A stretch of 64,000 nucleotides of DNA, from contig NZ_FMYO01000002.1 of assembly GCF_900096895.1 (NCBI RefSeq), positions 186,001 to 250,000 on the forward strand. The letters are read 5' to 3'. The stretch comes from Acinetobacter kookii. Its GTDB lineage: Bacteria; Pseudomonadota; Gammaproteobacteria; Pseudomonadales; Moraxellaceae. The notes below the pieces were generated by a model that saw nothing but the letters and a program-made list of their open reading frames with translations, did no database searches and was not told the origin of the DNA. Position 1 is the first letter of the stretch, and each line of letters begins with the position of its first letter. Below, piece after piece: positions 1-8,462 of the stretch. The translations under genes and the position numbers were made by a program.

Positions 1-154
1 CATAATAAACAATACGTTCTTTGGGCAAATGTCTGGCAATTTCTTGTGCGACAGACAAACCACCTATTCCAGAATCAAAAATCCCGATGGGTGCATCAGC
101 ATGTGCCTTAGGCATTGGATCGATTAAAGGATAAACAGGATGAATGGCTGTCAT
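1..154 (-). CDS. murI: Glutamate racemase, N-terminal part (cut by window edge)
   Basis: This is the first 51 codons of a gene running off the left edge on the minus strand. The reading starts [15 protein letters not shown] and soon reaches [18 protein letters not shown], the glutamate racemase N-terminal signature with the substrate-binding Asp-Ser pair. The family interconverts L- and D-glutamate in the cytoplasm for peptidoglycan synthesis. The start is the ATG at 152-154. The DUF1285 gene ends 48 bp upstream on the same strand, so the two may be co-transcribed. The catalytic cysteines lie outside the window and cannot be checked. Confidence 0.9.
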   Translation of the reverse strand, partial: MTAIHPVYPLIDPMPKAHADAPIGIFDSGIGGLSVAQEIARHLPKERIVYY

Positions 155-202
155 GGTTTCACTTTCAGCAGTTCAAGAAATCGGAAGATCAAAGCTTAAA
201 CC

Positions 203-814
203 TCAGGTGCCCAATTGCAAGTAAAAATCGCCACTTTGTAAGCTTAAAATGGTTTCATTTTTGTCATTTTCAAGCAGCTGTCCCATTTCAATTAAATGAA
301 AAAAAGCAGAACGTTGAATTAATGCATTGATGCCAAAACGCACGTGTACATATGGACGCAATTCACTTTCATATTCACGCATAAAAATCGGATGCTGCTG
401 ATCCACAATCACGATATCCTGAGTGGTCGTGGTGAATTGAATATAAGTCTTTCCATCAATCTCGACCTGATCCACCTGATTGACAAATAAAGGCTCATCT
501 TCTACTTCAATTTCAATCTGCTCAACCGGGGTCTTTAAGTAGAATTTGCCCTGTTCTTTCCAGAGCACGGTTGAGAACAGGTCAATCAGGGCTTGTCGTT
601 TAATCAATTGACCTTCGTGCCACCATTCTCCATTGGCTTTTACCTTTAAATCCATTGTCCCACAATGCTTTGGGTTGAATTGATCCAATGGGGGTATTGA
701 CCTTTTGTGACCGGCCTGTGCATCTTTTAAGTATTGTGCAATGCCTTTTAAATTTTTATCATCGGGAATAGCTACTTTTTTCGTCGGATTTGGTGAATTA
801 TTTTGATTAATCAT
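203..814 (-). CDS. DUF1285 family protein
   Basis: This 203-residue soluble protein has no signal peptide or membrane segment. It carries the DUF1285 pattern, including CGTMDLKVKANGEWWHEG and LFSTVLWKEQGKFYLKTP. Structures are known for the family but its function is not established. I start it at the ATG at 812-814 (MINQNNSPNP), which has an AGGGTC-type ribosome site just upstream. The open frame continues 39 codons further to 931, but that extension is hydrophobic and does not resemble the family. It precedes murI on the same strand, so a cell-envelope link is possible but is inferred from position only. Confidence 0.8.
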   Translation of the reverse strand: MINQNNSPNPTKKVAIPDDKNLKGIAQYLKDAQAGHKRSIPPLDQFNPKHCGTMDLKVKANGEWWHEGQLIKRQALIDLFSTVLWKEQGKFYLKTPVEQIEIEVEDEPLFVNQVDQVEIDGKTYIQFTTTTQDIVIVDQQHPIFMREYESELRPYVHVRFGINALIQRSAFFHLIEMGQLLENDKNETILSLQSGDFYLQLGT

Positions 815-998
815 GACTAAAGACCCTGCTGACGGAAAAATAATATGATTCAGCCAATTGGCTAGATCGAGGTTTAAAACTATACTAGCCCACAATATAA
901 AAGGCACGATATTAAAATTGTGTCTGGGCACACAGAATACTCATGGCAGCACCGGAATAATGACGGTTGCCACCTTCTAATCATATGAGGAATCCTAC

Positions 999-2711
999 AT
1001 GGAACACATCGAACGTGAATCGATGGAGTTTGACGTCGTCATCGTAGGTGCAGGACCGGCCGGTCTTTCTGCAGCGATCAAGATCCGTCAACTTGCAATT
1101 GAAAACAACCTGAACGATCTGTCGGTTTGTGTGGTGGAAAAAGGCTCTGAAGTCGGTGCGCATATCCTGTCCGGTGCAGTACTGGAACCACGTGCCATGA
1201 ATGAGCTGTTCCCGAACTGGAAGGAAGAAGGTGCCCCTTTAAATGTGCCAGTAACCGAAGACAAGACCTATTTCCTGCTCTCGGATGAAAAATCACAGGA
1301 AGCCCCGCACTGGATGGTGCCTAAAACCATGCATAACGACGGCAACTATGTCATCTCGCTGGGCAACGTGGTGCGCTGGTTGGGCCAAAAAGCGGAAGAG
1401 CTGGAAGTGTCGATCTTCCCGGGCTTTGCCGCATCGGAAATTCTCTATCATGCAGATGGTTCGGTAAAAGGCATCCAGACCGGTGACATGGGCATTGGCA
1501 AGGATGGCGAACCGACACATAACTTCACTCCAGGCTATGAACTGCATGCCAAATACACCCTGTTTGCTGAAGGCTGCCGTGGCCACCTCGGCAAGCGTTT
1601 AATTGCCAAATACAACCTCGATAAAGATTCAGATCCGCAGCACTACGGGATCGGCATTAAGGAACTGTGGGAAATCGACCCGGCGAAACACAAGCCAGGT
1701 CTGGTGATGCACGGTGCCGGCTGGCCGTTAAACGAAACCGGTTCGTCAGGCGGCTGGTGGCTGTACCACGCTGAAAACAATCAGGTGACTTTGGGCATGA
1801 TCGTCGATCTGTCCTATACCAACCCGCATATGTATCCGTTTATGGAAATGCAGCGCTGGAAAACCCATCCCCTGATCAAGCAGTATCTGGAAGGTGGCAA
1901 GCGCATTTCTTATGGCGCGCGTGCCGTGACCAAAGGCGGCTTTAACTCGCTGCCGAAATTCACCTTCCCGGGCGGTAGCCTGATTGGTGATGATGCCGGC
2001 TTCCTGAACTTTGCCAAAATCAAGGGTTCGCATACCGCAATGAAATCCGGCATGCTCTGCGGTGAAGCGGTATTTGAAGCGATTGCTGCCGGTGTAGCAA
2101 AAGGCGGTGACCTGGCCGTTGCGCGTGTGACGGAAGGCGAAGACTTGTTTGCCAAAGAACTGACTGCTTACACCGACAAGTTTAACAACAGCTGGCTGAA
2201 AGAAGAATTATATAATTCGCGTAACTTTGGCCCGGCAATGCACAAGTTTGGCCAGTGGCTTGGCGGTGCGTTTAACTTTATCGACCAGAACGTGTTTAAG
2301 GTGCCATTTACCCTGCACGACCTGGTGACGGATTTCGGTGCGCTGAAAACCGTGGATGCGGTGAACTTCAAGCCGAACTATCCAAAACCGGATGGCAAGC
2401 TGACCTTTGACCGTTTATCTTCGGTGTTTGTATCCAACACGGTACATGAAGAAAACCAGCCAGCACACTTGAAGCTGACCGATGCCTCGATTCCGGTGAA
2501 CGTCAACCTGCCAAAATGGGATGAACCGGCACAGCGCTACTGCCCGGCGGGGGTATACGAAATCATGGAAAATGATGACGGTTCGAAACGCTTCCAGATC
2601 AATGCAGCCAACTGTGTACACTGCAAGACCTGTGACATCAAGGATCCTTCACAGAACATCACCTGGGTAACGCCGGAAGGCGGTGGTGGTCCAAACTACC
2701 CGAATATGTAA
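999..2711 (+). CDS. etfD: Electron transfer flavoprotein-ubiquinone oxidoreductase (ETF-QO)
   Basis: This inner-membrane-associated flavoprotein takes electrons from reduced ETF (fatty-acid and amino-acid oxidation) and passes them to ubiquinone. The 570-residue length fits the family. The FAD-binding GAGPAG lies at residues 17-22. The C-terminal ferredoxin-like part holds Cys515 and the CVHCKTC cluster (Cys539, 542 and 545), the four expected 4Fe-4S ligands, and ends GGGGPNYPNM as is typical. GAGGAATCC upstream of the ATG supports this start. It diverges from the DUF1285 gene, stands alone, and is followed by a strong terminator. Confidence 0.95.
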   Translation: MEHIERESMEFDVVIVGAGPAGLSAAIKIRQLAIENNLNDLSVCVVEKGSEVGAHILSGAVLEPRAMNELFPNWKEEGAPLNVPVTEDKTYFLLSDEKSQEAPHWMVPKTMHNDGNYVISLGNVVRWLGQKAEELEVSIFPGFAASEILYHADGSVKGIQTGDMGIGKDGEPTHNFTPGYELHAKYTLFAEGCRGHLGKRLIAKYNLDKDSDPQHYGIGIKELWEIDPAKHKPGLVMHGAGWPLNETGSSGGWWLYHAENNQVTLGMIVDLSYTNPHMYPFMEMQRWKTHPLIKQYLEGGKRISYGARAVTKGGFNSLPKFTFPGGSLIGDDAGFLNFAKIKGSHTAMKSGMLCGEAVFEAIAAGVAKGGDLAVARVTEGEDLFAKELTAYTDKFNNSWLKEELYNSRNFGPAMHKFGQWLGGAFNFIDQNVFKVPFTLHDLVTDFGALKTVDAVNFKPNYPKPDGKLTFDRLSSVFVSNTVHEENQPAHLKLTDASIPVNVNLPKWDEPAQRYCPAGVYEIMENDDGSKRFQINAANCVHCKTCDIKDPSQNITWVTPEGGGGPNYPNM

Positions 2712-2731
2712 TGAGTCTCAGTTGAGATATA

Positions 2732-2763
2732 AAATAAACCCGCTAAAAAGCGGGTTTATTTTT
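2732..2763. terminator. Bidirectional intrinsic terminator between etfD and tusA
   Basis: AAATAAACCCGC, loop TAAAAA, then GCGGGTTTATTT is a perfect 12-bp stem with T-runs on both strands. It sits between the convergent genes etfD (+) and tusA (-) and could serve both. Confidence 0.85.
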
Positions 2764-2855
2764 AGAGATTAAAACACCTTAAAATTTAAGTCGTAAGTGA
2801 TGAATCAATCTTTCAATCACACATCTCTAATCACGTATTTTAAATAAAAAAATCA

Positions 2856-3113
2856 TTAACCCTTCTTCACCAGATAATGGAACTCTTTATTGCCGTTTTC
2901 ATCTAAACATTCTTCCTGCAATAACAGCTCATGTCCCAAATGCATGCAGAATTTTGGAATATCCCAAGAAGTTGAATTATCTGTTGCAAATACTTCCACC
3001 ACATCGCCAGACTTGGATTTACGAATCGCCTGATGCAACATCATCACCGGTTCAGGGCAACGTAATCCACGGGTATTTAATTGAATGCTTGGAATGACAG
3101 AGGGTTCAGACAT
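2856..3113 (-). CDS. tusA: TusA-family sulfurtransferase
   Basis: This 85-residue cytoplasmic protein has the TusA/SirA signature LNTRGLRCPEPVMML, with the sulfur-carrying cysteine at Cys19. TusA accepts persulfide sulfur from IscS and relays it for thiolation of tRNA wobble uridine and other sulfur-transfer routes. Its length and the Cys-Pro-x-Pro motif fit true TusA. It stands as a single gene, convergent with etfD and divergent from the corC-like gene. Which sulfur pathway it serves here cannot be told from the sequence. Confidence 0.85.
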   Translation of the reverse strand: MSEPSVIPSIQLNTRGLRCPEPVMMLHQAIRKSKSGDVVEVFATDNSTSWDIPKFCMHLGHELLLQEECLDENGNKEFHYLVKKG

Positions 3114-3313
3114 CAGAAAACTCAGGTTTAAAATCTGCGGTTATTTTAGCATAAACATAAAGGTCCGGTGATATGCTGGAAAATGAAGGAGATAGCCTGA
3201 TTTTATGACCTAATTAACTCTGATTTAGATGAAGATTAGCGATAGACAACTGTATTTTCTACGGTATGATTAAAATTACATTTTTTAGATATTAAGCGTC
3301 TTTAGGAAAGATC

Positions 3314-4153
3314 ATGCACGAGGAATCAGGCCCGTCGTGGGGCATGCGCGGCTTACGCAAATGGCTAAGTACAGCACCCGAAACTCGCGACGAACTGTTA
3401 AAATTAGTACAAGATTCACGTCGTTTTTTAGAACCCGATACTGTTGCCATGCTTGAAGGCGTGCTTGACCTTCCGGCAACCAAGATTCGTGAGGTCATGA
3501 CCCCACGAACCGCCATGATCAGCTTGCAAGAAGATGATCAGCTGCTCGATATTCTGCATGTCCTGGTAGAATCTGCACATTCACGTTTTCCTGTTTTTTC
3601 ATCTGATCAACCGGATAATGTAGTCGGCATTTTATTGGCCAAAGATCTGTTGCCTTTCCTGACCGAACCTACCTCCAAAGTGGATATTCGCGCCTTAATG
3701 CGCCAACCGCTGTTTGTGCCGGAAAGCGCCCGTTCCGATCAGGTCATGCGGATGTTGAAAAACACCCAGACCCATATTGCAGTGGTGATTGATGAATATG
3801 GCACGACTTCAGGTCTGGTCACTTTAGAAGACATTCTGGAAGAAATTGTCGGTGAAATTGAAGACGAACACGACAAGGTGGATGAAGAAGCCCAGTACAT
3901 TATTCCCGATAACGATCCGCACACGGCGAATACCTGGCTGGTTCAGGCACTTACACCAATTGAACACTTTAACAATGTTTTAGATGCTGATTTTTCCGAT
4001 GATGAAGTAGAAACTGTCGGCGGTTTATTGCTTCAAGAAATGGGTCTAGTCAGCGATTTACAAGGTCAAGTGATTGAACTTGAAAATTGGGAATTTACCA
4101 TTTTAGAAGCAGATGCACGTACTATTCATCTGATTCGAGCTGTCCGTAAATGA
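3314..4153 (+). CDS. CorC/HlyC-family CBS-domain protein (YbeX-like)
   Basis: This 279-residue soluble protein matches the YbeX/CorC family. After an N-terminal helical segment it has [11 protein letters not shown], starting a CBS pair (about residues 60-185). The second CBS motif is [29 protein letters not shown]-terminal CorC_HlyC transporter-associated domain (about 200-279) follows. CBS pairs bind adenine nucleotides. The family has been linked to Mg2+/Co2+ efflux and to ribosome or heat-shock functions, but its exact role is unsettled. Its stop overlaps the lnt start (ATGA), as in E. coli where ybeX precedes lnt, so the two are translationally coupled. Confidence 0.85.
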   Translation: MHEESGPSWGMRGLRKWLSTAPETRDELLKLVQDSRRFLEPDTVAMLEGVLDLPATKIREVMTPRTAMISLQEDDQLLDILHVLVESAHSRFPVFSSDQPDNVVGILLAKDLLPFLTEPTSKVDIRALMRQPLFVPESARSDQVMRMLKNTQTHIAVVIDEYGTTSGLVTLEDILEEIVGEIEDEHDKVDEEAQYIIPDNDPHTANTWLVQALTPIEHFNNVLDADFSDDEVETVGGLLLQEMGLVSDLQGQVIELENWEFTILEADARTIHLIRAVRK

Positions 4154-5709
4154 GAACTTACTTTGATAAGCTGTTAAATTCATCTCAACAACACAAGCAG
4201 CTCCCTTTTATTTATCCCTTTTTAATTTCGCTTTTTTCAGGGGCCGTGTTCAGTTTTGCACTGGCACCTTATTATTACTGGTGGCTGGCCATATTGTCTC
4301 CAGCTTTGCTCTATGCTTCGCTGCGTAAACGCTCTGCTCCACAGGCTTTTTTCATTGGCTGGGCTTATGGCTTTGGCTTGTGGTTTGTCGGGGCCTTCTG
4401 GCTGTATACCTCAATCCATGTTTATGGGGATACCAGTGCTTTCTTAAGCGTACTGATGATTGCCTTCATGGCCTTGGTGATGGGGCTATTTACCGCGCTG
4501 CAAACCTGGATCTATCGGCGCTTTTTCCCAGAAACACCCCTGACTTTTGCACCGCTGTGGATATTCTTCGAGTGGGCCAAAACCTGGGTATTTACCGGTT
4601 TTCCCTGGCTATTTGTCGGTTATGCCTTTACCGAACGTTTCCTGGATAGCTATGCGCCCTTATTCGGTATTTTCGGTGTATCGTTTGTGGTGATTATACT
4701 GGCCTGTGCGCTGGTGGAAATTCTGAATAAGCGAGTGTTCTGGATCATCCCCTCAGCCATCTTGCTGCTGGGTGCCTGGGGAGCTTCTTATCTTCAATTT
4801 GTTGAAAAAAAAGCTGAAAAATCGCTTTCCGTTTCCCTGATTCAGGGCAATATTCCGCAAGACCTGAAATGGCTGACCGAATACCAGATCAAAACCTTGA
4901 TGATCTATGCCAATCTAAGCCGGACCGAATGGGGACGGGATCTGATCGTCTGGCCAGAGTCATCCATTCCGATGTTCCAGACGGATATTGAACCGTTTTT
5001 AGATGCCATGAAAGTTCAGGCCAATAAAACCGGAACAGCGTGGGTGACGGGTATCCCCTACTGGGATTTGAAAGAATCACAAATTGAACAACACCCGATG
5101 TACTACAACAGCATTATGGCAAGCGGTGATGAATCGAACGGCCTGTATAAAAAACAGCGTCTGGTTCCTTTTGGTGAGTATGTGCCTTTATCTGGCTGGC
5201 TCAGCTGGGTACTGCCTGCATTGCAAAATGATCCGTCCATGAGCGGTTTTTCTCGCGGAGCACGCGACCAGAAACCGTTAAATGTGAAAAATCATGCACT
5301 GGGTGCGGCCATTTGCTATGAAGTGGCTTATCCCAACCTGACCCGTCGCAATGCCAGTCAAAGTGATTACTTGGTCACTGTATCCAATGATGCCTGGTTT
5401 ACTGGAACGGCGGGACCTTGGCAGCATTTGCAGATGGTACAGATGCGTGCCAAAGAAAATGGACGCTGGTTTATTCGTGCAACCAATACCGGGGTGACGG
5501 CCTTTATCGATCATCACGGACATATTGTCAAACAGGCACCGACCGATCAAAGTGCGATTCTTCGTGGGGAACTGCCTGCGATGCAGGGTGAAACCCTGTA
5601 TATGCGCTTCAGTGATTGGCCAGTATTGATTGTGTCATTATTACTATTACTGCTGGGTTGGCGCTTCCGCCCACGTAAGGTGGATGTTTCGTTTAAATCA
5701 CGGCGTTGA
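4150..5709 (+). CDS. lnt: Apolipoprotein N-acyltransferase
   Basis: Lnt is an inner-membrane enzyme that adds the third acyl chain to the N-terminal cysteine of lipoproteins, the last maturation step before Lol export. The 519 residues show about six N-terminal membrane segments (roughly 20-215), a periplasmic nitrilase-type domain and a C-terminal anchor. The catalytic triad is visible as Glu270 (VWPESSIP), Lys335 (KKQRLVPFGEYVP) and Cys389 (AICYEVAYP), nearly matching E. coli numbering. The start overlaps the corC-like stop by 4 bp. Confidence 0.95.
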   Translation: MRTYFDKLLNSSQQHKQLPFIYPFLISLFSGAVFSFALAPYYYWWLAILSPALLYASLRKRSAPQAFFIGWAYGFGLWFVGAFWLYTSIHVYGDTSAFLSVLMIAFMALVMGLFTALQTWIYRRFFPETPLTFAPLWIFFEWAKTWVFTGFPWLFVGYAFTERFLDSYAPLFGIFGVSFVVIILACALVEILNKRVFWIIPSAILLLGAWGASYLQFVEKKAEKSLSVSLIQGNIPQDLKWLTEYQIKTLMIYANLSRTEWGRDLIVWPESSIPMFQTDIEPFLDAMKVQANKTGTAWVTGIPYWDLKESQIEQHPMYYNSIMASGDESNGLYKKQRLVPFGEYVPLSGWLSWVLPALQNDPSMSGFSRGARDQKPLNVKNHALGAAICYEVAYPNLTRRNASQSDYLVTVSNDAWFTGTAGPWQHLQMVQMRAKENGRWFIRATNTGVTAFIDHHGHIVKQAPTDQSAILRGELPAMQGETLYMRFSDWPVLIVSLLLLLLGWRFRPRKVDVSFKSRR

Positions 5710-5722
5710 ACTTCCATCTGAG

Positions 5723-5853
5723 CTCCCTTCTTCAAGGGAGAAACAGTCCCCCTTTCGAAAAGGTGAGCAGTACACTGCGCAAGGAGGGGGATTAAATATT
5801 TTCACAAGCCCCAACAAACCCCACCCAACCTCCCTTTTTCAAAGGGTGGAGCC
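5723..5853. repeat. Degraded palindromic intergenic repeat (CCCTTT/AAAGGG type)
   Basis: The gap after lnt contains CTCCCTT-CTTC-AAGGGAG, a perfect 7-bp hairpin at 5723-5740. It is followed by CCCCCTTTCGAAAAGG and GGAGGGGG tracts, and then a second inverted pair CTCCCTTT-TTC-AAAGGGTGGAG at about 5830-5851. The C-rich/T-rich mirror structure resembles short multi-copy palindromes common between Acinetobacter genes. That comparison is from memory; copy number was not tested. Confidence 0.5.
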
Positions 5854-5866
5854 TTTTAAAAGTAAT

Positions 5867-5898
5867 AAAAAAACCGAGATATTTATCTCGGTTTTTTT
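5867..5898. terminator. Bidirectional intrinsic terminator after lnt
   Basis: AAAAAAACCGAGAT, loop ATTT, then ATCTCGGTTTTTTT forms a near-perfect 14-bp stem with T-runs on both strands. It serves lnt (+) and the convergent small gene ending at 5911 (-). Confidence 0.85.
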
Positions 5899-5910
5899 AT
5901 GCACTGGATT

Positions 5911-6246
5911 TTATAATTGTGTGACGAGATAAGAAATCATGCTTGCTAAAAACAACATGGGAATGTAACGATAAATGCTCACTATACTTTGTTCTAAAAC
6001 TGAAGACTGTTCTTGTTTTAATCTTAATACAGTCGCTTTTAATGCAGACCAAAAGCACAGTACAAACAGGGCACTGAATAAACTGATGGCAAAAAATCCG
6101 ACCATAATCTGGCTACTGCCTTCCGTCGCATTCCATAAGTTTAAAATGCCTTGACTGATGGGAAGTAAGCTCAAAATTAAAAGAACAGACTTGAGCATGG
6201 TCCAATGAAATTGGTTAATTTCATCCGATATTATAAATGCTTTCAT
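5911..6246 (-). CDS. Small uncharacterised membrane protein
   Basis: I do not recognise a named family for this 111-residue protein. It has three likely membrane segments: about 17-35 (MLKSVLLILSLLPISQGIL), 46-68 (IMVGFFAISLFSALFVLCFW) and 92-110. A polar stretch, LRLKQEQSSVLEQS, lies between the second and third. A strong AAGGAG ribosome site 6 bp before the ATG supports real translation. It is monocistronic, ends at a good terminator, and has a long A/T-rich upstream gap with a possible Fur-like site. Confidence 0.65.
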   Translation of the reverse strand: MKAFIISDEINQFHWTMLKSVLLILSLLPISQGILNLWNATEGSSQIMVGFFAISLFSALFVLCFWSALKATVLRLKQEQSSVLEQSIVSIYRYIPMLFLASMISYLVTQL

Positions 6247-6450
6247 TCTATTCTCCTTGGCTAAAAAATGCCTTTAAGAATATTATGCTCAGTTTTAATT
6301 AAATAAAAAGACTATGTATCTGGATACTTTACAATTATTGTAATCAATAAATATGGGAATCATTCTTATTATAACCCTTAAATCATGATTATTATATAAT
6401 TTGTTTTAAATTCAATATCTTAATATATATTTTATAATTAAGATTTATTA

Positions 6451-6486
6451 TCACTTCATCCTCTATTGAATAACCAGATGAAGTGA
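6451..6486. repeat. Perfect 10-bp inverted repeat downstream of gspG
   Basis: TCACTTCATC and GATGAAGTGA flank a 16-nt loop about 45 bp past the gspG stop. No T-run follows on the minus strand, so it may be a weak terminator, an mRNA 3'-end stabiliser or an operator. The rest of the 282-bp gap (6247-6528) is A/T-rich with no gene seen. Confidence 0.45.
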
Positions 6487-6528
6487 AGTGATATATTTTA
6501 TACCCTTAAAATAATTAAGGATTTTTAA

Positions 6529-7032
6529 TTAAGGCTGATAATAAATATCGGCATCGGTATCTTCACCGCCTTCTTTACCGTCGGCGCCAAAAGAATATAA
6601 ATCGAATGCCCGACCTTCAGCACCGGGAATCACATATTGAATATCATTGTCCCAGCTGTCTTTCGGATAACCCCCTTTGACATAACCGCCCTGCATCCAG
6701 TTTTTAGCCGAAGCCGGCTGATTTACCAAGGCATCTAAACCGCCATCTTGCATGGACGGATATTTCCCATTATCCAGTTTGTATTGGTCTAAAGCCCCGG
6801 CAACGCCTTTCAAGGTAATGGAAGTGGTATCAACCTTGGCTTTTTCACCGCGCCCCATCACATTAGGAACAATCAGTGCAGCCAATACACCTAAAATTAC
6901 AATCACCACCATCACTTCAATGAGGGTAAAGCCTGAGGCACGATTCATTCGAGTGCCACTCGAGCGTGCCGCAAGTCCGAAAGCTGTGCTTGAGGAGGAG
7001 ATTTCATTCACAACCGGTTCAGTCTTTTTCAT
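6529..7032 (-). CDS. gspG: Type II secretion major pseudopilin GspG
   Basis: GspG polymerises into the periplasmic pseudopilus that drives type II secretion. The prepilin site SG|FTLIEVMVVIVIL is clear, with Glu at mature position +5 and the long N-terminal helix. The C-terminal part has the calcium-site region seen in GspG (PKDSWDNDIQYV, ending FGADGKEGGED). The frame opens at MKKTEP, which gives an unusually long 34-residue leader. An internal ATG at 6948 (MNRASG) gives a normal 6-residue leader, and no clear ribosome site decides between them. It lies 72 bp after gspF on the same strand. Processing should be by PilD, encoded at 63.1 kb. Confidence 0.92.
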   Translation of the reverse strand: MKKTEPVVNEISSSSTAFGLAARSSGTRMNRASGFTLIEVMVVIVILGVLAALIVPNVMGRGEKAKVDTTSITLKGVAGALDQYKLDNGKYPSMQDGGLDALVNQPASAKNWMQGGYVKGGYPKDSWDNDIQYVIPGAEGRAFDLYSFGADGKEGGEDTDADIYYQP

Positions 7033-7104
7033 TCAATTTCTCTCATTCATCTTTAGAAAGTTTGATTCACTTTCGATTTTTCGTAGAATTTACTCTATTT
7101 CTAT

Positions 7105-8310
7105 TTAAATCATATTATTCATATTCACAATTGGCAGCATCACTGCAATCACGATCACCAGCACAATACTTGCCATCAAGACCAGCATCAAAGGCTCAAG
7201 CAATGCCAGCAAAGTAGAAATCAGTGTGGTCACTTCCCGATCCTGCATGGTCGAGGCACGCTCTAACATTCGATCCAGCTCGCCCGATGCTTCGCCACTT
7301 TTGATCATTTGTACCATCATCGGTGGGAAATAACCACTACGTTCCAGTTGTGTCGCGAGGTTGCCCCCTTCGGTGACTCGCTCGGCGGCCAAATTGACCG
7401 AATCGCGGATGACCCAGTTATTACTCACCGCGGCGCCAATTTTAAGCGCATCCACCAAAGGCACGCCAGACTGGGTTAAAATGGATAAGGTGCTGGCAAA
7501 ACGTGCTGCATTTATACCACGTGATAATTTACCCAATAATGGCAATTTGAGCGTTAAACGATCAAACGCATAATGCCCGGCGGATGTTCTTAAAAAACGA
7601 AGCAAAGTGATAAAACCCAGCACACTGGCTATCAGCAAAAACGGCCAAGCCACACGAATAAAATCACTGGCTTTCATCAGCACGACCGTAATCCAGGGCA
7701 ATGCCTCCTTGCTCTGATCAAAAGTCTTGACGATGTCGGGCACCACATACGTCATCAGCCCCATCACAATGGCAAAGGACATCAGCATGAGAATAACCGG
7801 ATAAATCATCGCACCCTGCACTTTCTTTTGCATGGCAAAGCGGTTCTCGGTGTAATCGGCCAGCTGATCCAGAATTAAATCGAGATGTCCCGAGCGTTCG
7901 CCCGCTGCAATGGTGGCAATATATAAATCTGGTAAGCGTCCGGCCTGCTGCAGGGCGTTCGCCAGTGAATGCCCCTCCATCACTTTGGAACGCACCGACA
8001 TCAACAGGTTTTGCACATGGGCTTTTTCATTTTGCTTGCCTACCGCCCGCAGCGCTTCTTCTAAAGGAATTCCGGCTGCCACCAGAACTGAAAGCTGACG
8101 GGTAAACAGGGCCAGATCATAAGCCGTGATTTTTTTCTGAAACCAGCGTTTTGAGTTATGCTTATCTTTTTGCTCCACAGGATCAACCGTCACAGGAATA
8201 AGCGCTTTGTCTCTGAGCTGTTGACGGATTTGACGTGCTGAATCACCCTCTAACACGCCTTTTTGCTGCTTCCCTGAAGCATCAATGGCAGTAAATTGAT
8301 ATGCAGGCAT
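7105..8310 (-). CDS. gspF: Type II secretion inner-membrane platform protein GspF
   Basis: GspF is the inner-membrane platform protein of type II secretion, contacting the GspE ATPase. At 401 residues it shows the two T2SSF repeats (about 70-195 and 270-395), with signatures such as FTRQLSVLVAAGIPLEEAL and IAAGERSGHLD in the first and GVPLVDAL and IKSGEASGELD in the second. Three membrane helices are visible. gspG follows, but no gspC, D, E or H-K is nearby; scattered gsp genes are usual in Acinetobacter. It is paralogous to pilC at 61.9 kb but begins with the GspF-like MPAYQFTAIDASGKQQKG. Confidence 0.92.
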   Translation of the reverse strand: MPAYQFTAIDASGKQQKGVLEGDSARQIRQQLRDKALIPVTVDPVEQKDKHNSKRWFQKKITAYDLALFTRQLSVLVAAGIPLEEALRAVGKQNEKAHVQNLLMSVRSKVMEGHSLANALQQAGRLPDLYIATIAAGERSGHLDLILDQLADYTENRFAMQKKVQGAMIYPVILMLMSFAIVMGLMTYVVPDIVKTFDQSKEALPWITVVLMKASDFIRVAWPFLLIASVLGFITLLRFLRTSAGHYAFDRLTLKLPLLGKLSRGINAARFASTLSILTQSGVPLVDALKIGAAVSNNWVIRDSVNLAAERVTEGGNLATQLERSGYFPPMMVQMIKSGEASGELDRMLERASTMQDREVTTLISTLLALLEPLMLVLMASIVLVIVIAVMLPIVNMNNMI

Positions 8311-8462
8311 TGTGATGCTCTAATTTTCTAAAATTTGCTTCAGCGCGGTTGCGTCTGACCACCAAAATCATTCATATTCTTATACATAAATGATTTGCTC
8401 ACTCTAACATAACTCTATCCTTAGCACGACGAAATTTGATCAGGACCATTTGACCTTTATTT

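Noticed and set aside
115-330. A 71-residue plus-strand frame near the left edge
   Set aside because: It lies antisense to the murI start and the DUF1285 3' end and has no recognisable motif.
5630-5932. A 100-residue frame covering the lnt 3' end and the following gap
   Set aside because: It overlaps lnt in another frame, then crosses the palindromic repeat and the terminator, and resembles no protein family.
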